Positions 6,924-16,320 of a stretch of DNA of 37,044 bases are shown here, one piece after another. The stretch spans positions 1 to 37,044 of the forward strand of contig JAHAYX010000034.1 of the NCBI GenBank assembly GCA_018384365.1, written 5' to 3'. Below the pieces are notes generated by a model. The model made no database searches, was not told the DNA's origin, and was given only the letters and a program-made list of their open reading frames with translations. Origin of the DNA: Clostridiaceae bacterium. Its GTDB lineage: Bacteria; Bacillota; Clostridia; Oscillospirales; QAMX01. The position numbers were made by a program, and so were the translations under genes. Numbering within the stretch: position 1 is the stretch's first letter; the number at the start of each line of letters is the position of its first letter.

Positions 6924-7098
6924 GAGTTTACCGTTTGATACTTTTTTCAGTGAATAGCGGTGCTTTCACCGGTTTATCCTTTCCTGAGGGGCGTACTTGC
7001 AGGAAAGACAGCCGCCCGCGCGGTAACGCCGAACCTTTAGGCTGTGCAGAGAACCGGTCTTTTCGCAAAGAGGGCTTTACGGATCAGGGAGGATAGCA
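6924..7098 (+). promoter_or_regulatory. Structured leader RNA, possible riboswitch
   Basis: The leader folds on paper into a three-way junction. P1 is ACCGGTT (6968-6974) with AACCGGT (7052-7058). P2 is CTTTCCTG (6979-6986) with CAGGAAAG (7000-7007). P3 is ACAGCC (7008-7013) with GGCTGT (7040-7045). A separate hairpin, CGGTG (6958-6962) with CACCG (6967-6971), shares bases with P1, so the two exclude each other. The ribosome site AGGGAGG (7086-7092) follows. I could not match it to a known riboswitch consensus. Confidence 0.45.
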
Positions 7099-7761
7099 AT
7101 GAGCAATTCCAATCGAAAAAAAACGGAAATGGGAGGCCAGACCAGCACCAATCCGATTATGCGGATCATATACTGGTTTAAAAATTACTGGTATTATTAT
7201 AAAATCCCCATGCTGTGCGTGTTGGCAGGCGTTGTTTTGTTGGGGTCAATCCTTTGCACGGTGGTTTTTAAGGAAAAAACAGACTATACGGTGGTCATTG
7301 TCAGCCAGCTGGGCGTAGATACGGAAGACCATGAGCGGCTGCGCCAAAATTTTGAGTCGCACCTGACCGATATTGACGGAAACGGCAAGGTAAAGGTGAA
7401 TCTTTCCTGCATTCAGCTTGACGTCGACCTGACGGACGAATTTTCAGTTGCGGCTTACGAGGCGCTGACCGGTATGCTGGTATTTGACGAGGTGGTTTTC
7501 CTGATTGTGGACGACTACTGTGCACGGTATTTGCAGGATATTCAGGCGATCGAACCGCTCTCCGTTCTGGGAATTGAAGGCGGCGACGATGCGTATAAGA
7601 TCAATATCATGGAGACGGACCTTTTGGAAGGCACCTCCGTCGGCAAATACCTGGATTATTACCTGGTTGTCAAGAAACTGTCCGATGTAGACAGCGATGA
7701 TGCGCGCTATCTGGCGCGGCGTGACGCGATTGTCCCGATGCTGGCCGAGGTTTTGCCGTAA
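7099..7761 (+). CDS. Single-pass membrane protein of unknown function
   Basis: This 220-residue protein has a polar N-terminus, an aromatic juxtamembrane segment (IYWFKNYWYYYKIP), one transmembrane helix at about residues 36-54 (MLCVLAGVVLLGSILCTVVF) and an acidic extracytoplasmic or cytoplasmic domain of about 165 residues with alternating strands (DYTVVIVSQLGV, VNLSCIQLDVDL, EVVFLIVDDYCA). I recognise no named family. The start follows AGGGAGG (7086-7092) by 6 bases. It is the first gene behind the strong promoter and structured leader, and its stop codon directly abuts the ATG of the methyltransferase gene, so the two are translationally coupled. A role cannot be inferred from the mixed housekeeping neighbours. 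Confidence 0.7.
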   Translation: MSNSNRKKTEMGGQTSTNPIMRIIYWFKNYWYYYKIPMLCVLAGVVLLGSILCTVVFKEKTDYTVVIVSQLGVDTEDHERLRQNFESHLTDIDGNGKVKVNLSCIQLDVDLTDEFSVAAYEALTGMLVFDEVVFLIVDDYCARYLQDIQAIEPLSVLGIEGGDDAYKINIMETDLLEGTSVGKYLDYYLVVKKLSDVDSDDARYLARRDAIVPMLAEVLP

Positions 7762-8556
7762 ATGAACTGGGAAAACATCACATCTCGGGACAATAAGCTG
7801 ATCCGCCATATTTCCCGGCTGGCGTCGGATGCAAAATATCGCCGCGCAAACGGCGAATACGTCTGCGAAGGCGAAAAGCTGTTGTGGGAAGCGCTGCGGG
7901 ACGGCGTGGAGCTGCATACCGTTTTGTGGGAGCAGCGCTCTTTTCTGGCGGCGCAGGCTGCGGATCCGGCGCGGATTGCGGCGCTGGAGCGCTTGGGCTG
8001 CCGCTGCGTCACGGCCCCTGCGCAGGTATTCGGCGCGGCAAGTTTTCTGGAGACATTTTCGGGCCCCTTATTTGTCTGTGCGGTCAGGGAGTATTCGCTT
8101 CCCGAAACGGGACGGCATTTTCTGGTGCTTGACGGTGTGCAGGATCCCGGAAATGTCGGCACCGTCATCCGCACGGCAGATGCCTTTTCCGTGGATGGAG
8201 TGTGGCTTTTGGAGGGGACGGCAGATCCGTTCCAGCCGAAGGCTGTGCGCGCCGCAATGGGCTCGATATTCCGCGTGCCGGTTTACCGTGCATCGGCGGA
8301 GCACTTTTTTGAAGCAATGCAGGCCTCCGGCCTGCCGGTATATGCCGCTGCCCTGACCGATCAGGCGGAAAGCGTGCGTTCGGTCCCGCTGGACCGCTGC
8401 GCCGTGCTGATTGGGAATGAGGGACGCGGTGTTCGCCCCGATTGTATCGCGCGTTGTGAGAAAACGATCATAATCCCGATGAGCGGGCAGGCGGAATCGT
8501 TGAATGCGGCGGTTGCAGCTGCAATTGTGATGTGGGAGATGAGTGGATGTCGTTAG
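7762..8556 (+). CDS. TrmH/SpoU-family RNA 2'-O-methyltransferase
   Basis: This 264-residue protein has the SPOUT (SpoU) layout: an N-terminal substrate-binding domain (ITSRDNKLIRHISRL, CEGEKLLWEAL) and a C-terminal knotted domain. Motif 1 is DPGNVGTVIRTADAF with Asn131 and the catalytic-type Arg137; motif 2 is IGNEGRGV and motif 3 is ESLNAAVAAAI. It should transfer methyl from S-adenosylmethionine to a ribose 2'-OH in rRNA or tRNA; the exact nucleotide cannot be told. ATG 7762 begins immediately after the preceding TAA. Its 3' end overlaps dprA by 10 bases. Length is normal for the family. Confidence 0.9.
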   Translation: MNWENITSRDNKLIRHISRLASDAKYRRANGEYVCEGEKLLWEALRDGVELHTVLWEQRSFLAAQAADPARIAALERLGCRCVTAPAQVFGAASFLETFSGPLFVCAVREYSLPETGRHFLVLDGVQDPGNVGTVIRTADAFSVDGVWLLEGTADPFQPKAVRAAMGSIFRVPVYRASAEHFFEAMQASGLPVYAAALTDQAESVRSVPLDRCAVLIGNEGRGVRPDCIARCEKTIIIPMSGQAESLNAAVAAAIVMWEMSGCR

Positions 8557-9926
8557 AGCATTGGGTGTGGTTTTCCACGCTGCAGATCGATAAAAGAACC
8601 ATGCACCGTCTTTTATACCGTTTTGCCGATCCGCAGCGGATCTATGAAGCGACGGAATCGGAGCTGCGCGAAACCGGGCTGGGAGAGACGGCACGAAAAG
8701 CCGTTTCCATGAAGCGGAATCTGAACTATGCGCGCGATGTCATCTCCTATTGCGGGAAGAATCATATCGGCATTGTTACGATGCAGGATGCGGCATATCC
8801 AAACCGCCTGCGGAATATAGAGGTACCGCCGGTACTTCTGTATGTGGGCGGTCATATGCCGTCTTTTGATGAAGAAGCCGCGGTGACTGTTGTCGGAACA
8901 CGGAAATCCAGCGAACGCGCCAATGAAATCGCCTATCGTTTTGGATACGAACTGGCACAGCAGGGAATGCTTGTGGTGTCGGGCATGGCAGAAGGCATTG
9001 ACGCGGCGGCAAATGCCGGCGCACTCGATGCCGGAGCAAGAACGGTTGCGGTTTTGGGCGGCGGCGTGGATGTCTGTTATCCGGCCTCCAGCCGCGGAAT
9101 CTACGATCGTATTCTGGCCGGGAACGGCTGCCTGATTTCTGAATATCCGCCGGGTATGCGCCCGTATGCCAGCCATTTTCCGGAACGCAACCGCATACTG
9201 AGCGGACTTTCGGCCGGTGTGCTGGTCATTGCGGCGCCGGAAAAGTCCGGATCCCTGATTACGGCAAGCCGCGCGCTGGAGCAGGGACGCGAGATTTTTG
9301 CAGTGCCCGGCAGTGTCGATGACTATGAATTTGTTGGATCCAATCAACTGATCAAGCACGGCGCGATTCCGGTTACCACGCCGAAGGACGTCGTTGCCTA
9401 TTATTACGCCCGTTTTCCGGATGCATTTGACGACGCCGGAATTGCGGCGTATATGCGGGATGAAGCGGATAATGCAAAGCTGATTCGCTTTAACCGTCGG
9501 GATCAGGAGTCCCGGCTGCACGTTGCAAGTGCACCCGTATACACTGCGCAGACCGAAAAACCGGAGCCGGTTCGGCAAAAAAGACCGTCCAGGAACTATG
9601 ATTTCGGCCTTTTTTCACGGTTTTCATCCAAAGCAAAGCCAGATACGGCGCAAAAGGCCGTCGCGCCAGAGCCCGAAGCGGTCCTCCGGCGGCAGCCGGA
9701 TCCGGTGCCGCAGCGTGCGCAGGCATCTGCCGTTTCGGAACTTTCGGAGGATTTGAAGAAAATTCTTGCGGCAATCGCGGAAAATGGCGAGGGCGCCGCA
9801 CACATTGATACCATTGTAAATAAGTCCGGTTTTCCGGCCGCTCAGGCGCTTGCCATGCTCACAGAACTGGAGCTGGAGGGCATGGTGGAGGCGCTGCCGG
9901 GGAAACGGTTTCAGATTATAGAGTAG
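8547..9926 (+). CDS. dprA: DNA-processing protein DprA
   Basis: DprA binds incoming single-stranded DNA and loads RecA during natural transformation. Counted from ATG 8547 (459 residues), an N-terminal helix-hairpin-helix-like region is followed by the Rossmann domain with VVGTRKSSERA, VVSGMAEGIDAAAN, FPERNRILSGLS and SGSLITASRAL, then AVPG. A C-terminal winged helix (last 65 residues, DTIVNKSGFPAAQALAMLTE) matches the DprA_WH domain. Between them is a linker of about 90 residues, low-complexity and rich in Pro, Lys, Gln and Ala, longer than usual. ATG 8547 is preferred over GTG 8532 because GGGAG at 8534-8538 lies 8 bases upstream. It overlaps the methyltransferase gene by 10 bases. Neighbouring dprA-topA is the usual Firmicute order. 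Confidence 0.93.
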   Translation: MSLEHWVWFSTLQIDKRTMHRLLYRFADPQRIYEATESELRETGLGETARKAVSMKRNLNYARDVISYCGKNHIGIVTMQDAAYPNRLRNIEVPPVLLYVGGHMPSFDEEAAVTVVGTRKSSERANEIAYRFGYELAQQGMLVVSGMAEGIDAAANAGALDAGARTVAVLGGGVDVCYPASSRGIYDRILAGNGCLISEYPPGMRPYASHFPERNRILSGLSAGVLVIAAPEKSGSLITASRALEQGREIFAVPGSVDDYEFVGSNQLIKHGAIPVTTPKDVVAYYYARFPDAFDDAGIAAYMRDEADNAKLIRFNRRDQESRLHVASAPVYTAQTEKPEPVRQKRPSRNYDFGLFSRFSSKAKPDTAQKAVAPEPEAVLRRQPDPVPQRAQASAVSELSEDLKKILAAIAENGEGAAHIDTIVNKSGFPAAQALAMLTELELEGMVEALPGKRFQIIE

Positions 9927-9938
9927 CAGGAGGAAAGA

Positions 9939-12062
9939 ATGGCGAATCTTGTTATTGTGGAATCGCCCGCCAAGGCAAAAACCATTGCCAAATATCTGGG
10001 CAGCGGCTTTAAGGTCAAGGCGTCCATGGGGCACATCATCGACTTGCCCCGGAAGAGCCTGGGCGTGGATACCGCCGCAAATTTTGAACCGAATTATGTC
10101 CCGATTGAGGGAAAAGACGATATTATCCAGGATCTTTTGAAGGCTGCCGGAAACAGCGAGAAAGTGTATCTGGCAACCGACCCGGATCGTGAAGGAGAAG
10201 CGATTTCCTGGCATCTTGCAAGGCTTCTGGGACTGGACGAAGCCGAACCGAACCGCATTACTTTTAATGAAATCACCAAGCGCGCAGTAAGCGACGGCAT
10301 TGCGCATCCGCGCACGATTGACCGCAATCTGGTAGACGCGCAGCAGGCGCGCCGTATCCTGGACCGGCTCGTGGGTTACCAGCTCTCGCCGTTTTTGTGG
10401 AAGAAAGTGCGGCGCGGACTCTCTGCCGGACGCGTGCAGAGCGTGGTCACGCGCATGGTTGTGGATCGCGAGCGGGAAATTCGCGCCTTCCAACCGACGG
10501 AGTATTGGAGCATTGACACGCTGCTGCTGAAAAACGGCGCCAAAAAGCCGTTCCTTGCGAAATTCTATGGCAAGGACGGGAAAAAGATGGAGCTTGCGGA
10601 TGAGGAACAGGCTGCGTCTATCTGCAATGCGGTGCGCGAAGCGCCGTTTATTGTGCGCGGCGTCAAACTCTCGGAACGCAAGCGCAATCCACCGCCTCCC
10701 TTCATCACCTCCACCTTGCAGCAGGATGCCTCACGCCGTCTGGGTATGCAGTCGAAGCGCACGATGGCAGTGGCACAGCAGCTTTATGAGGGCATCGAGC
10801 TGGAGGGCCGCGGGATGACGGGTCTGATTACCTATATGCGTACCGACTCTGTCCGTCTTTCCGATGATGCGCTCAACGCCGTGCGGGGATATATCAAGGA
10901 GAGCTATGGCGCGGAGTATTGTCCGCGCAGCGCGCGTGTGTTTAAAACGCGCGGCGGTGCGCAGGACGCGCATGAGGCCATCCGTCCCTCGGACGTGACG
11001 TTGACGCCGGAACTTTTGAAAAATGATTTGTCCCGCGATCAGCTGCGGCTTTACCGGCTCATCTGGGAACGTTTCGTTGCCTGCCAGATGTCCGCAGCCA
11101 CCTATCATGTGGTCAGCGCGGAGATCGAAAGCGCGGGCTATGACTTCCGCGCATCCGGCCAAACCGTGAAATTCAAGGGCTATACGGCTCTTTATGTCGA
11201 AAAAACAGACGAAGAAGAACCGGAAAACACGCCTGTTCCGGCGGATCTCGCCGCAGGCGAGGAACTGAAGCTGCAGGATCTGAAGCTGGAGCAGCATTTC
11301 ACCCAGCCGCCGCCCCGCTACAATGAGGCGTCGCTGGTTAAGGCGATGGAAGAAAAAGGCATTGGCCGCCCCTCCACCTATGCGCCGACGATTTCCACGA
11401 TTATTGATCGGGATTATGTCTGCCGGGAGGAAAAAGCACTGAAGCCGACGCCGCTCGGCGAGGCCGTGACGGATTTGATGATTGACAAATTCAACGATAT
11501 TGTGGACATCAAATTCACGGCCGGCATGGAAAACCAGCTGGACCGCGTGGAATCCGGCGAGGAGAACTGGAAGGACGTATTGGCAGACTTTTACCGCGAT
11601 TTTGACGGCGAACTCAAAAAAGCGGAAGAAGATATGAAAGAAAAGCGCGTGAAGATTGCCGAGGAGCCGACAGATGAGATCTGCGAAAACTGCGGAAAAC
11701 CGATGGTGATCAAATACGGCCGCTTTGGCAAGTTTATGGCCTGCTCCGGTTATCCGGAATGCAAGACGACAAAGCCGCTTTTGGACTATACCGAGGGTAC
11801 GTGCCCGCTCTGCGGCAGCCGCATGGTCAAGCGGAAGTCGAAAAAGGGCGTGACGTATTATAACTGCGAGCAGGGAACCCGGTGCGGCTTTATCACCTGG
11901 GATAAGCCGCTTTCCCGCACCTGCCCCAAGTGTGGAAAAACCCTGTTCCAGCACGCCTTCCGCGGTGAGCGCAGCATCAATTGCCTGAATCCTGCGTGTG
12001 ACTATAAAGAGGAGCTTGCCGCTCCGAAATCGAAGAAGAGTACAAAGAAAGATGCAGAATAA
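9939..12062 (+). CDS. topA: DNA topoisomerase I (type IA)
   Basis: TopA relaxes negative supercoils by nicking one strand through a tyrosine. The 707-residue protein has the Toprim domain ([18 protein letters not shown] at the start, [13 protein letters not shown] near 80), the active-site phrase [10 protein letters not shown] with Tyr299, and AHEAIRP. The C-terminus has three four-cysteine zinc ribbons ([38 protein letters not shown]) ending in a lysine-rich tail. AGGAGG at 9928-9933 lies 5 bases before the ATG. The stop overlaps the trmFO start. Length and domain set are standard for Firmicutes. Confidence 0.97.
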   Translation: MANLVIVESPAKAKTIAKYLGSGFKVKASMGHIIDLPRKSLGVDTAANFEPNYVPIEGKDDIIQDLLKAAGNSEKVYLATDPDREGEAISWHLARLLGLDEAEPNRITFNEITKRAVSDGIAHPRTIDRNLVDAQQARRILDRLVGYQLSPFLWKKVRRGLSAGRVQSVVTRMVVDREREIRAFQPTEYWSIDTLLLKNGAKKPFLAKFYGKDGKKMELADEEQAASICNAVREAPFIVRGVKLSERKRNPPPPFITSTLQQDASRRLGMQSKRTMAVAQQLYEGIELEGRGMTGLITYMRTDSVRLSDDALNAVRGYIKESYGAEYCPRSARVFKTRGGAQDAHEAIRPSDVTLTPELLKNDLSRDQLRLYRLIWERFVACQMSAATYHVVSAEIESAGYDFRASGQTVKFKGYTALYVEKTDEEEPENTPVPADLAAGEELKLQDLKLEQHFTQPPPRYNEASLVKAMEEKGIGRPSTYAPTISTIIDRDYVCREEKALKPTPLGEAVTDLMIDKFNDIVDIKFTAGMENQLDRVESGEENWKDVLADFYRDFDGELKKAEEDMKEKRVKIAEEPTDEICENCGKPMVIKYGRFGKFMACSGYPECKTTKPLLDYTEGTCPLCGSRMVKRKSKKGVTYYNCEQGTRCGFITWDKPLSRTCPKCGKTLFQHAFRGERSINCLNPACDYKEELAAPKSKKSTKKDAE

Positions 12063-13386
12063 AGTAATCGTGATTGGCGGCGGACTGGCCGGATGCGAAG
12101 CTGCGTGGCAGCTCGCCGCCCACCGGATTCCGGTGGAACTGTATGAAATGAAACCGGTGAAGTATACGCCGGCACATACCTATCAGGGGTTCGCGGAGCT
12201 GGTCTGTTCCAATTCCCTGCGCTCCGACCGGATGGAAAATGCGGTCGGCCTTTTGAAGGCAGAGCTGCGCGAATTGGGCTCCCTCGTTTTACAGTGCGCC
12301 GATGCCACCCGCGTGGAGGCGGGCGGCGCGCTGGCTGTGGACCGATATCAGTTTTCCGATCTGGTGACGGAGAAGATTCAGTCGAACCCATACATAACGG
12401 TCTGCCGGGAGGAAGTGAAAAAAATCCCGGAAGGCCGCGTGATTGTAGCCACCGGCCCGCTGACCTCCGATGTGCTGGCGGAGGAGATCGGCCGTCTGAT
12501 CGGCGGCGGATACCTGCATTTTTACGATGCCTCCGCGCCGATTGTTTCGGCGGACAGCATTGATATGGACCGTGCGTTTTTTGCGTCACGCTACGGCAGA
12601 GGAAATGCTGATTACATCAACTGCCCGATGAACCAGGAAGAGTATGACCGTTTTGTGGACGAACTGGTGAAGGCAGAGGGCGCAGAAGTGCACGGTTTTG
12701 AGGATTCCCGGGTATTTGAGGGCTGCATGCCGATTGAAGTGATGGCGCGCCGCGGCCACGAAACGATTGCCCACGGTCCGCTGAAGCCTGTCGGTCTGAC
12801 CGACCCACGCACGGGCCGGGAGCCGTATGCCTGCGTACAGCTCCGGCGTGACAATGCGGAGGGTACGGCATACAACCTTGTCGGGTTCCAGACCCATCTG
12901 CGCCACGGCGAGCAGAAACGGGTGTTTTCCATGATCCCCGGACTGGAACACGCGGAATTCCTGCGTTATGGTGTGATGCACCGCAACACGTTTCTCGCGT
13001 CACCCGGCGTGCTGGGAGAGAGCTATGAGCTGCTTGCCGATCCGCGCATTCGCTTTGCCGGTCAGATGACGGGCGTGGAGGGCTATGTGGAATCCACTTC
13101 GTCCGGCTTTGTTGCGGGCCTGTCGGCGGCACGGGAAATACTGGGACTGGAACCGATCGTATTCGGAAAGAAAACCGCCATCGGCGCACTGGCTTATTAC
13201 ATCAGCCACGGCGGTGAAGCCGAATTCCAGCCGATGAATGTAAATTTTGGCATACTTGCGCCGTATGAGGCGCGGATCCGTTCCAAAAAAGACCGGTACC
13301 ATGCGATTGCGGAGCGGTCGCTGGATATCATCAAAGAGCGCCGCGCGGAAATGGAGCGCGGACAGGCATGGGAGGACGCAATATGA
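12052..13386 (+). CDS. trmFO: Folate-dependent tRNA m5U54 methyltransferase
   Basis: TrmFO makes 5-methyluridine at position 54 of tRNA using methylene-tetrahydrofolate and FADH2. The 444-residue protein begins with the dinucleotide-binding phrase [17 protein letters not shown]. It contains [11 protein letters not shown] and [15 protein letters not shown], which carry the two cysteines known to matter in this family, and ends with the conserved [10 protein letters not shown] region. The start is ATG 12052 inside the last codons of topA (11-base overlap). An upstream in-frame extension to 11998 lacks support. topA-trmFO is a widespread Firmicute pair. Its stop overlaps the plsX start by 4 bases. 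Confidence 0.96.
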   Translation: MQNKVIVIGGGLAGCEAAWQLAAHRIPVELYEMKPVKYTPAHTYQGFAELVCSNSLRSDRMENAVGLLKAELRELGSLVLQCADATRVEAGGALAVDRYQFSDLVTEKIQSNPYITVCREEVKKIPEGRVIVATGPLTSDVLAEEIGRLIGGGYLHFYDASAPIVSADSIDMDRAFFASRYGRGNADYINCPMNQEEYDRFVDELVKAEGAEVHGFEDSRVFEGCMPIEVMARRGHETIAHGPLKPVGLTDPRTGREPYACVQLRRDNAEGTAYNLVGFQTHLRHGEQKRVFSMIPGLEHAEFLRYGVMHRNTFLASPGVLGESYELLADPRIRFAGQMTGVEGYVESTSSGFVAGLSAAREILGLEPIVFGKKTAIGALAYYISHGGEAEFQPMNVNFGILAPYEARIRSKKDRYHAIAERSLDIIKERRAEMERGQAWEDAI

Positions 13387-14393
13387 GGATCATTCTGGAT
13401 GCAATGAGCGGTGACAGCGGCTGCGAAGAGGCGGTTCTCGGCGCAGCAATGGCGCGTGAGCGCGCAAAGGTCGAAATGACCCTGGTGGGCGACGAGCAGC
13501 AGATCAAAGATGTCTTTATCCGGAAAACCATCCCGATGGACGGGATCACGATCCTGCACGCCCCGCAGGTCATTACCATGGAGGATGATCCGGTGCGTGC
13601 GGTGCGCGAAAAACGCAATTCTTCCATGTCGATCGGTCTCAGCGCGCTGAAACGGGGCGAAGGCGACGCCTTTATCTCCTCCGGCAATACCGGCGCGCTC
13701 CTAACAGGCGCAACGCTGCTGGTGGGCCGTGTGCCCGGCGTACGCCGCGCGGCACTGGCCGTGATGCTGCCTTCTTCCGGGGAGCACGGTGCGCTTTTGA
13801 TCGACTGCGGCGCGAATGCTGAGTGCAGCAGCGAGTATCTTCTGCAGTTTGCGCTGATGGGCAGCGCCTATATGGAGTCTGTCTATTGTTTGGACCGTCC
13901 CCGCGTGTGCCTGGTCAGCAATGGCACGGAGGAGCATAAGGGCAACCCGCTGACGCAGGAAACCCATGCGCGCCTCGCGCAGCTGCACGGGGAGGGCCGT
14001 TTGAATTTCTGCGGCAATATTGAGGGCCGCGATATTCTCTGGGATAAGGCGGACGTGATCGTCTGCGACGGATTTACAGGGAATGTGATCCTGAAAACGA
14101 TCGAGGGCGCCGGTATGCTGCTGATGGCAAAGGTGCGCGAGGCAATGACCGCCACGCTGGCCACAAAGCTGGCTGCCGCCGTAATCAAGCCGCGGCTGCG
14201 TCCTTTGAAGAAGATGACGGATTATCGCGAAACGGGCGCAACACCGATTCTGGGCATCGCAAAACCGGTTTTCAAGGCGCACGGTTCTTCGGATGCGAAG
14301 GCTTATGCCAGCGCCATTACGGCAGCCGCCGCTTACTGCGAGTCGGGCGCGGGCGAAAAAATTGCTGCGCAGATTGCGCAGATCAAAGCTTGA
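13383..14393 (+). CDS. plsX: Phosphate acyltransferase PlsX
   Basis: PlsX converts acyl-ACP and phosphate to acyl-phosphate for membrane phospholipid synthesis. The 336-residue protein starts [13 protein letters not shown], the family's N-terminal loop, although the usual DAMGGD followed by a proline is changed to [11 protein letters not shown]. It contains [26 protein letters not shown] and [16 protein letters not shown], which match the family. ATG 13383 has GGGAGG (13370-13375) 7 bases upstream and overlaps the trmFO stop. The next gene encodes acyl carrier protein, its substrate carrier. No fabH or fabD is adjacent. Confidence 0.95.
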   Translation: MRIILDAMSGDSGCEEAVLGAAMARERAKVEMTLVGDEQQIKDVFIRKTIPMDGITILHAPQVITMEDDPVRAVREKRNSSMSIGLSALKRGEGDAFISSGNTGALLTGATLLVGRVPGVRRAALAVMLPSSGEHGALLIDCGANAECSSEYLLQFALMGSAYMESVYCLDRPRVCLVSNGTEEHKGNPLTQETHARLAQLHGEGRLNFCGNIEGRDILWDKADVIVCDGFTGNVILKTIEGAGMLLMAKVREAMTATLATKLAAAVIKPRLRPLKKMTDYRETGATPILGIAKPVFKAHGSSDAKAYASAITAAAAYCESGAGEKIAAQIAQIKA

Positions 14394-14410
14394 ACAGGGA
14401 GCGTGTTTTT

Positions 14411-14647
14411 ATGACACTGGATGTACTGAAACGGATTTTGGCAGAGGAATTTGATGTGGATCCGGAAGAAATCACGGCGGAAACCAACTTCTATGACGAT
14501 TTGTCTGCCGATTCCCTGGATATGGTCGAGCTTGCGCTGGCCTGTGAAGAGGAATTCGGTTTCGAGATCGAGGACAACGAGGAAAACTGGAATATCATGA
14601 CCGTCGGGGAACTCGTGGATTACGTGGAATCCCATATGGAAGAGTAA
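14411..14647 (+). CDS. acpP: Acyl carrier protein
   Basis: This acidic 78-residue carrier of fatty-acyl chains has the phosphopantetheine site ADSLDMVELAL with the modified serine at residue 35. The start is ATG 14411 with AGGGAG at 14396-14401; a TTG at 14390 would add seven residues without need. It sits between plsX, which uses acyl-ACP, and rnc, the common Firmicute order. The segment EDNEENWNIMTVGELVDYV is the typical helix IV region, here with a slightly longer acidic loop. Confidence 0.96.
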   Translation: MTLDVLKRILAEEFDVDPEEITAETNFYDDLSADSLDMVELALACEEEFGFEIEDNEENWNIMTVGELVDYVESHMEE

Positions 14648-14654
14648 GGACGCT

Positions 14655-15341
14655 ATGGAAAAACTGGAAAAAAGAATCGGGTACCATTTTCATAACCGGG
14701 AGCTTTTGAAAACAGCCCTGACGCACAGTTCCTATGCAAATGAAGCGCGCGACCGGCATACGCAGTCAAACGAACGGCTGGAGTTTTTGGGCGACAGCGT
14801 GCTGGGCATGGTGACGTCGGACTATATTTTCAAGCTTTATACGGATATCCCGGAGGGCGAATTGACCAAACTGCGTGCCTCTGTTGTATGCGAGCAGGCG
14901 CTGCATGCGGTGGCACTGTCTTTGGGCCTCAGCGAGTTTCTGCTGCTCGGCCGGGGCGAGGAAGCCGGCGGCGGACGGGAGCGCTCCAGCATTCTGGCCG
15001 ACGCTGTGGAGGCCGTGATCGGCGCAATTTACATGGATGGCGGCTTTGCGGCTGCACAGCCCTTTGTTTTGAGCTTTATCAAGCCTTCCGTGGCCAAAAC
15101 GGCCGGACGGCATAATTTTAACGACTACAAGACCATGCTGCAGGAAATCGTGCAGAAGAACCGGGAGGAAGTGCTGAGCTATCGCGTTGCCTCACAGAGC
15201 GGACCGGACCATGACAAAACCTTTGTGATGGAAGTGCTGCTGAATTCCAATGTCGTGGCACGCGGCAGCGGCCACAGCAAGAAGGAAGCGGAGCAGGCTG
15301 CGGCGCACGAAGCACTAAAACTCATGGGGATCAAAGTCTGA
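14655..15341 (+). CDS. rnc: Ribonuclease III
   Basis: Ribonuclease III cleaves double-stranded RNA, including rRNA precursors. The 228-residue protein has the catalytic signature NERLEFLGDSVLGMV (residues 39-53) and the second acidic cluster in ILADAVEAVIGAIY. A C-terminal double-stranded RNA-binding domain (DYKTMLQEIVQ to SKKEAEQAAAHEAL) follows. It lies 7 bases after acpP and its TGA shares one base with the ATG of the radical SAM gene. Length is standard. Confidence 0.97.
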   Translation: MEKLEKRIGYHFHNRELLKTALTHSSYANEARDRHTQSNERLEFLGDSVLGMVTSDYIFKLYTDIPEGELTKLRASVVCEQALHAVALSLGLSEFLLLGRGEEAGGGRERSSILADAVEAVIGAIYMDGGFAAAQPFVLSFIKPSVAKTAGRHNFNDYKTMLQEIVQKNREEVLSYRVASQSGPDHDKTFVMEVLLNSNVVARGSGHSKKEAEQAAAHEALKLMGIKV

Positions 15342-16315
15342 TGGCGCGGATACTGCCAATTTTTGTTCCGCATGAGGGCTGCCCGCATGACTGTGTGTTT
15401 TGCAATCAGCGGCGCATAGCCGCCCCCGTATCTCCCGAACCGGAGGAAATACGAGAGCGGGTTTGCGCGGCTTATCGCGCCGGCCTTGCCACGGAGGTCG
15501 CGTTCTACGGCGGCAGCTTTACCGCGATCCCGGTGGAGCGCCAGGAGGCATTTTTACAGGCCGTGTACGACACCGGCGTTTCCATACGTCTTTCCACACG
15601 GCCGGACTGTATTGACGAATACGTGATTGCGCGGCTGAAGCGTTACCATGTTGAGACGGTGGAGCTCGGTGCACAGTCGATGGATGATGAAGTTTTGCGC
15701 CGTGCGCGGCGCGGACATACCGCCGATGATGTCCGGCGCGCCGCCCGCCTGCTTCGCGAGGCGGGTTTTACCCTGATTTTGCAGGCGATGGCGGGACTTC
15801 CCGGAGACGAAGGAACCTGGCAGTACACAGCACAGGAGCTTGCCGCGCTGCGGCCGGATGGGGTGCGGATTTACCCCGTTGTGGTGGTGCGCGATACGGC
15901 ACTTTATGAGATGTGGCAGCGCGGGGAATATCACGCGCTGACGGTTTCCGAGGGCGCGGATGCTGCGGCGGATATGCTGGAGGTTTTTCTGGCGCACGGG
16001 ATCCCGGTGATCCGGATCGGCCTGAATCCGACGGAGGAACTCACGGGAGGCGCGGCCGCTGCGGGCGCCTATCACCCGGCGCTTGGTGAAATGACGCGCT
16101 CACGACTTTTTTTTCGGAATATCTTAAGAGATTTGAAAGAAACATCGCTCTCCGGAAAACGTCTAATCATCAGAGTCCCAAAAGGACGTGTTTCCCAGGC
16201 TGCCGGGGTTTCCAAAGAAATGATTCACAGGCTGGAGGCCATGGGCGCAGCCGGCGTTCGTATTCTTGAGGATGAGAGTCTGGACGGTTATGCTGTCCGG
16301 ACGTTATTGGAGTGA
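15341..16315 (+). CDS. Radical SAM protein, Elp3-like
   Basis: This 324-residue protein has the iron-sulphur motif CPHDCVFC (CxxxCxxC) near residue 14, followed by EVAFYGGSFTAIP and VETVELGAQSMDDEVL. This is the arrangement of the Elp3/HemN-like radical SAM branch. Unlike full Elp3 it has no C-terminal acetyltransferase domain; the last third is short and basic (LIIRVPKGRVSQAAG). Genes of this kind sit between rnc and smc in many Clostridia and are often labelled elongator-like, but no reaction has been shown to my knowledge. Its start overlaps the rnc stop by one base. It may act in RNA modification, by analogy only. Confidence 0.85.
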   Translation: MARILPIFVPHEGCPHDCVFCNQRRIAAPVSPEPEEIRERVCAAYRAGLATEVAFYGGSFTAIPVERQEAFLQAVYDTGVSIRLSTRPDCIDEYVIARLKRYHVETVELGAQSMDDEVLRRARRGHTADDVRRAARLLREAGFTLILQAMAGLPGDEGTWQYTAQELAALRPDGVRIYPVVVVRDTALYEMWQRGEYHALTVSEGADAAADMLEVFLAHGIPVIRIGLNPTEELTGGAAAAGAYHPALGEMTRSRLFFRNILRDLKETSLSGKRLIIRVPKGRVSQAAGVSKEMIHRLEAMGAAGVRILEDESLDGYAVRTLLE

Positions 16316-16320
16316 AGTAA

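Noticed and set aside
6924-7098. 6S RNA or a known riboswitch
   Set aside because: The two ends do not pair with each other as in 6S RNA and no terminator follows. I compared it from memory with the TPP, SAM, FMN, cobalamin, c-di-GMP, ZTP, THF, ykkC and ydaO consensus patterns and found no convincing match. Kept as an unknown structured leader.
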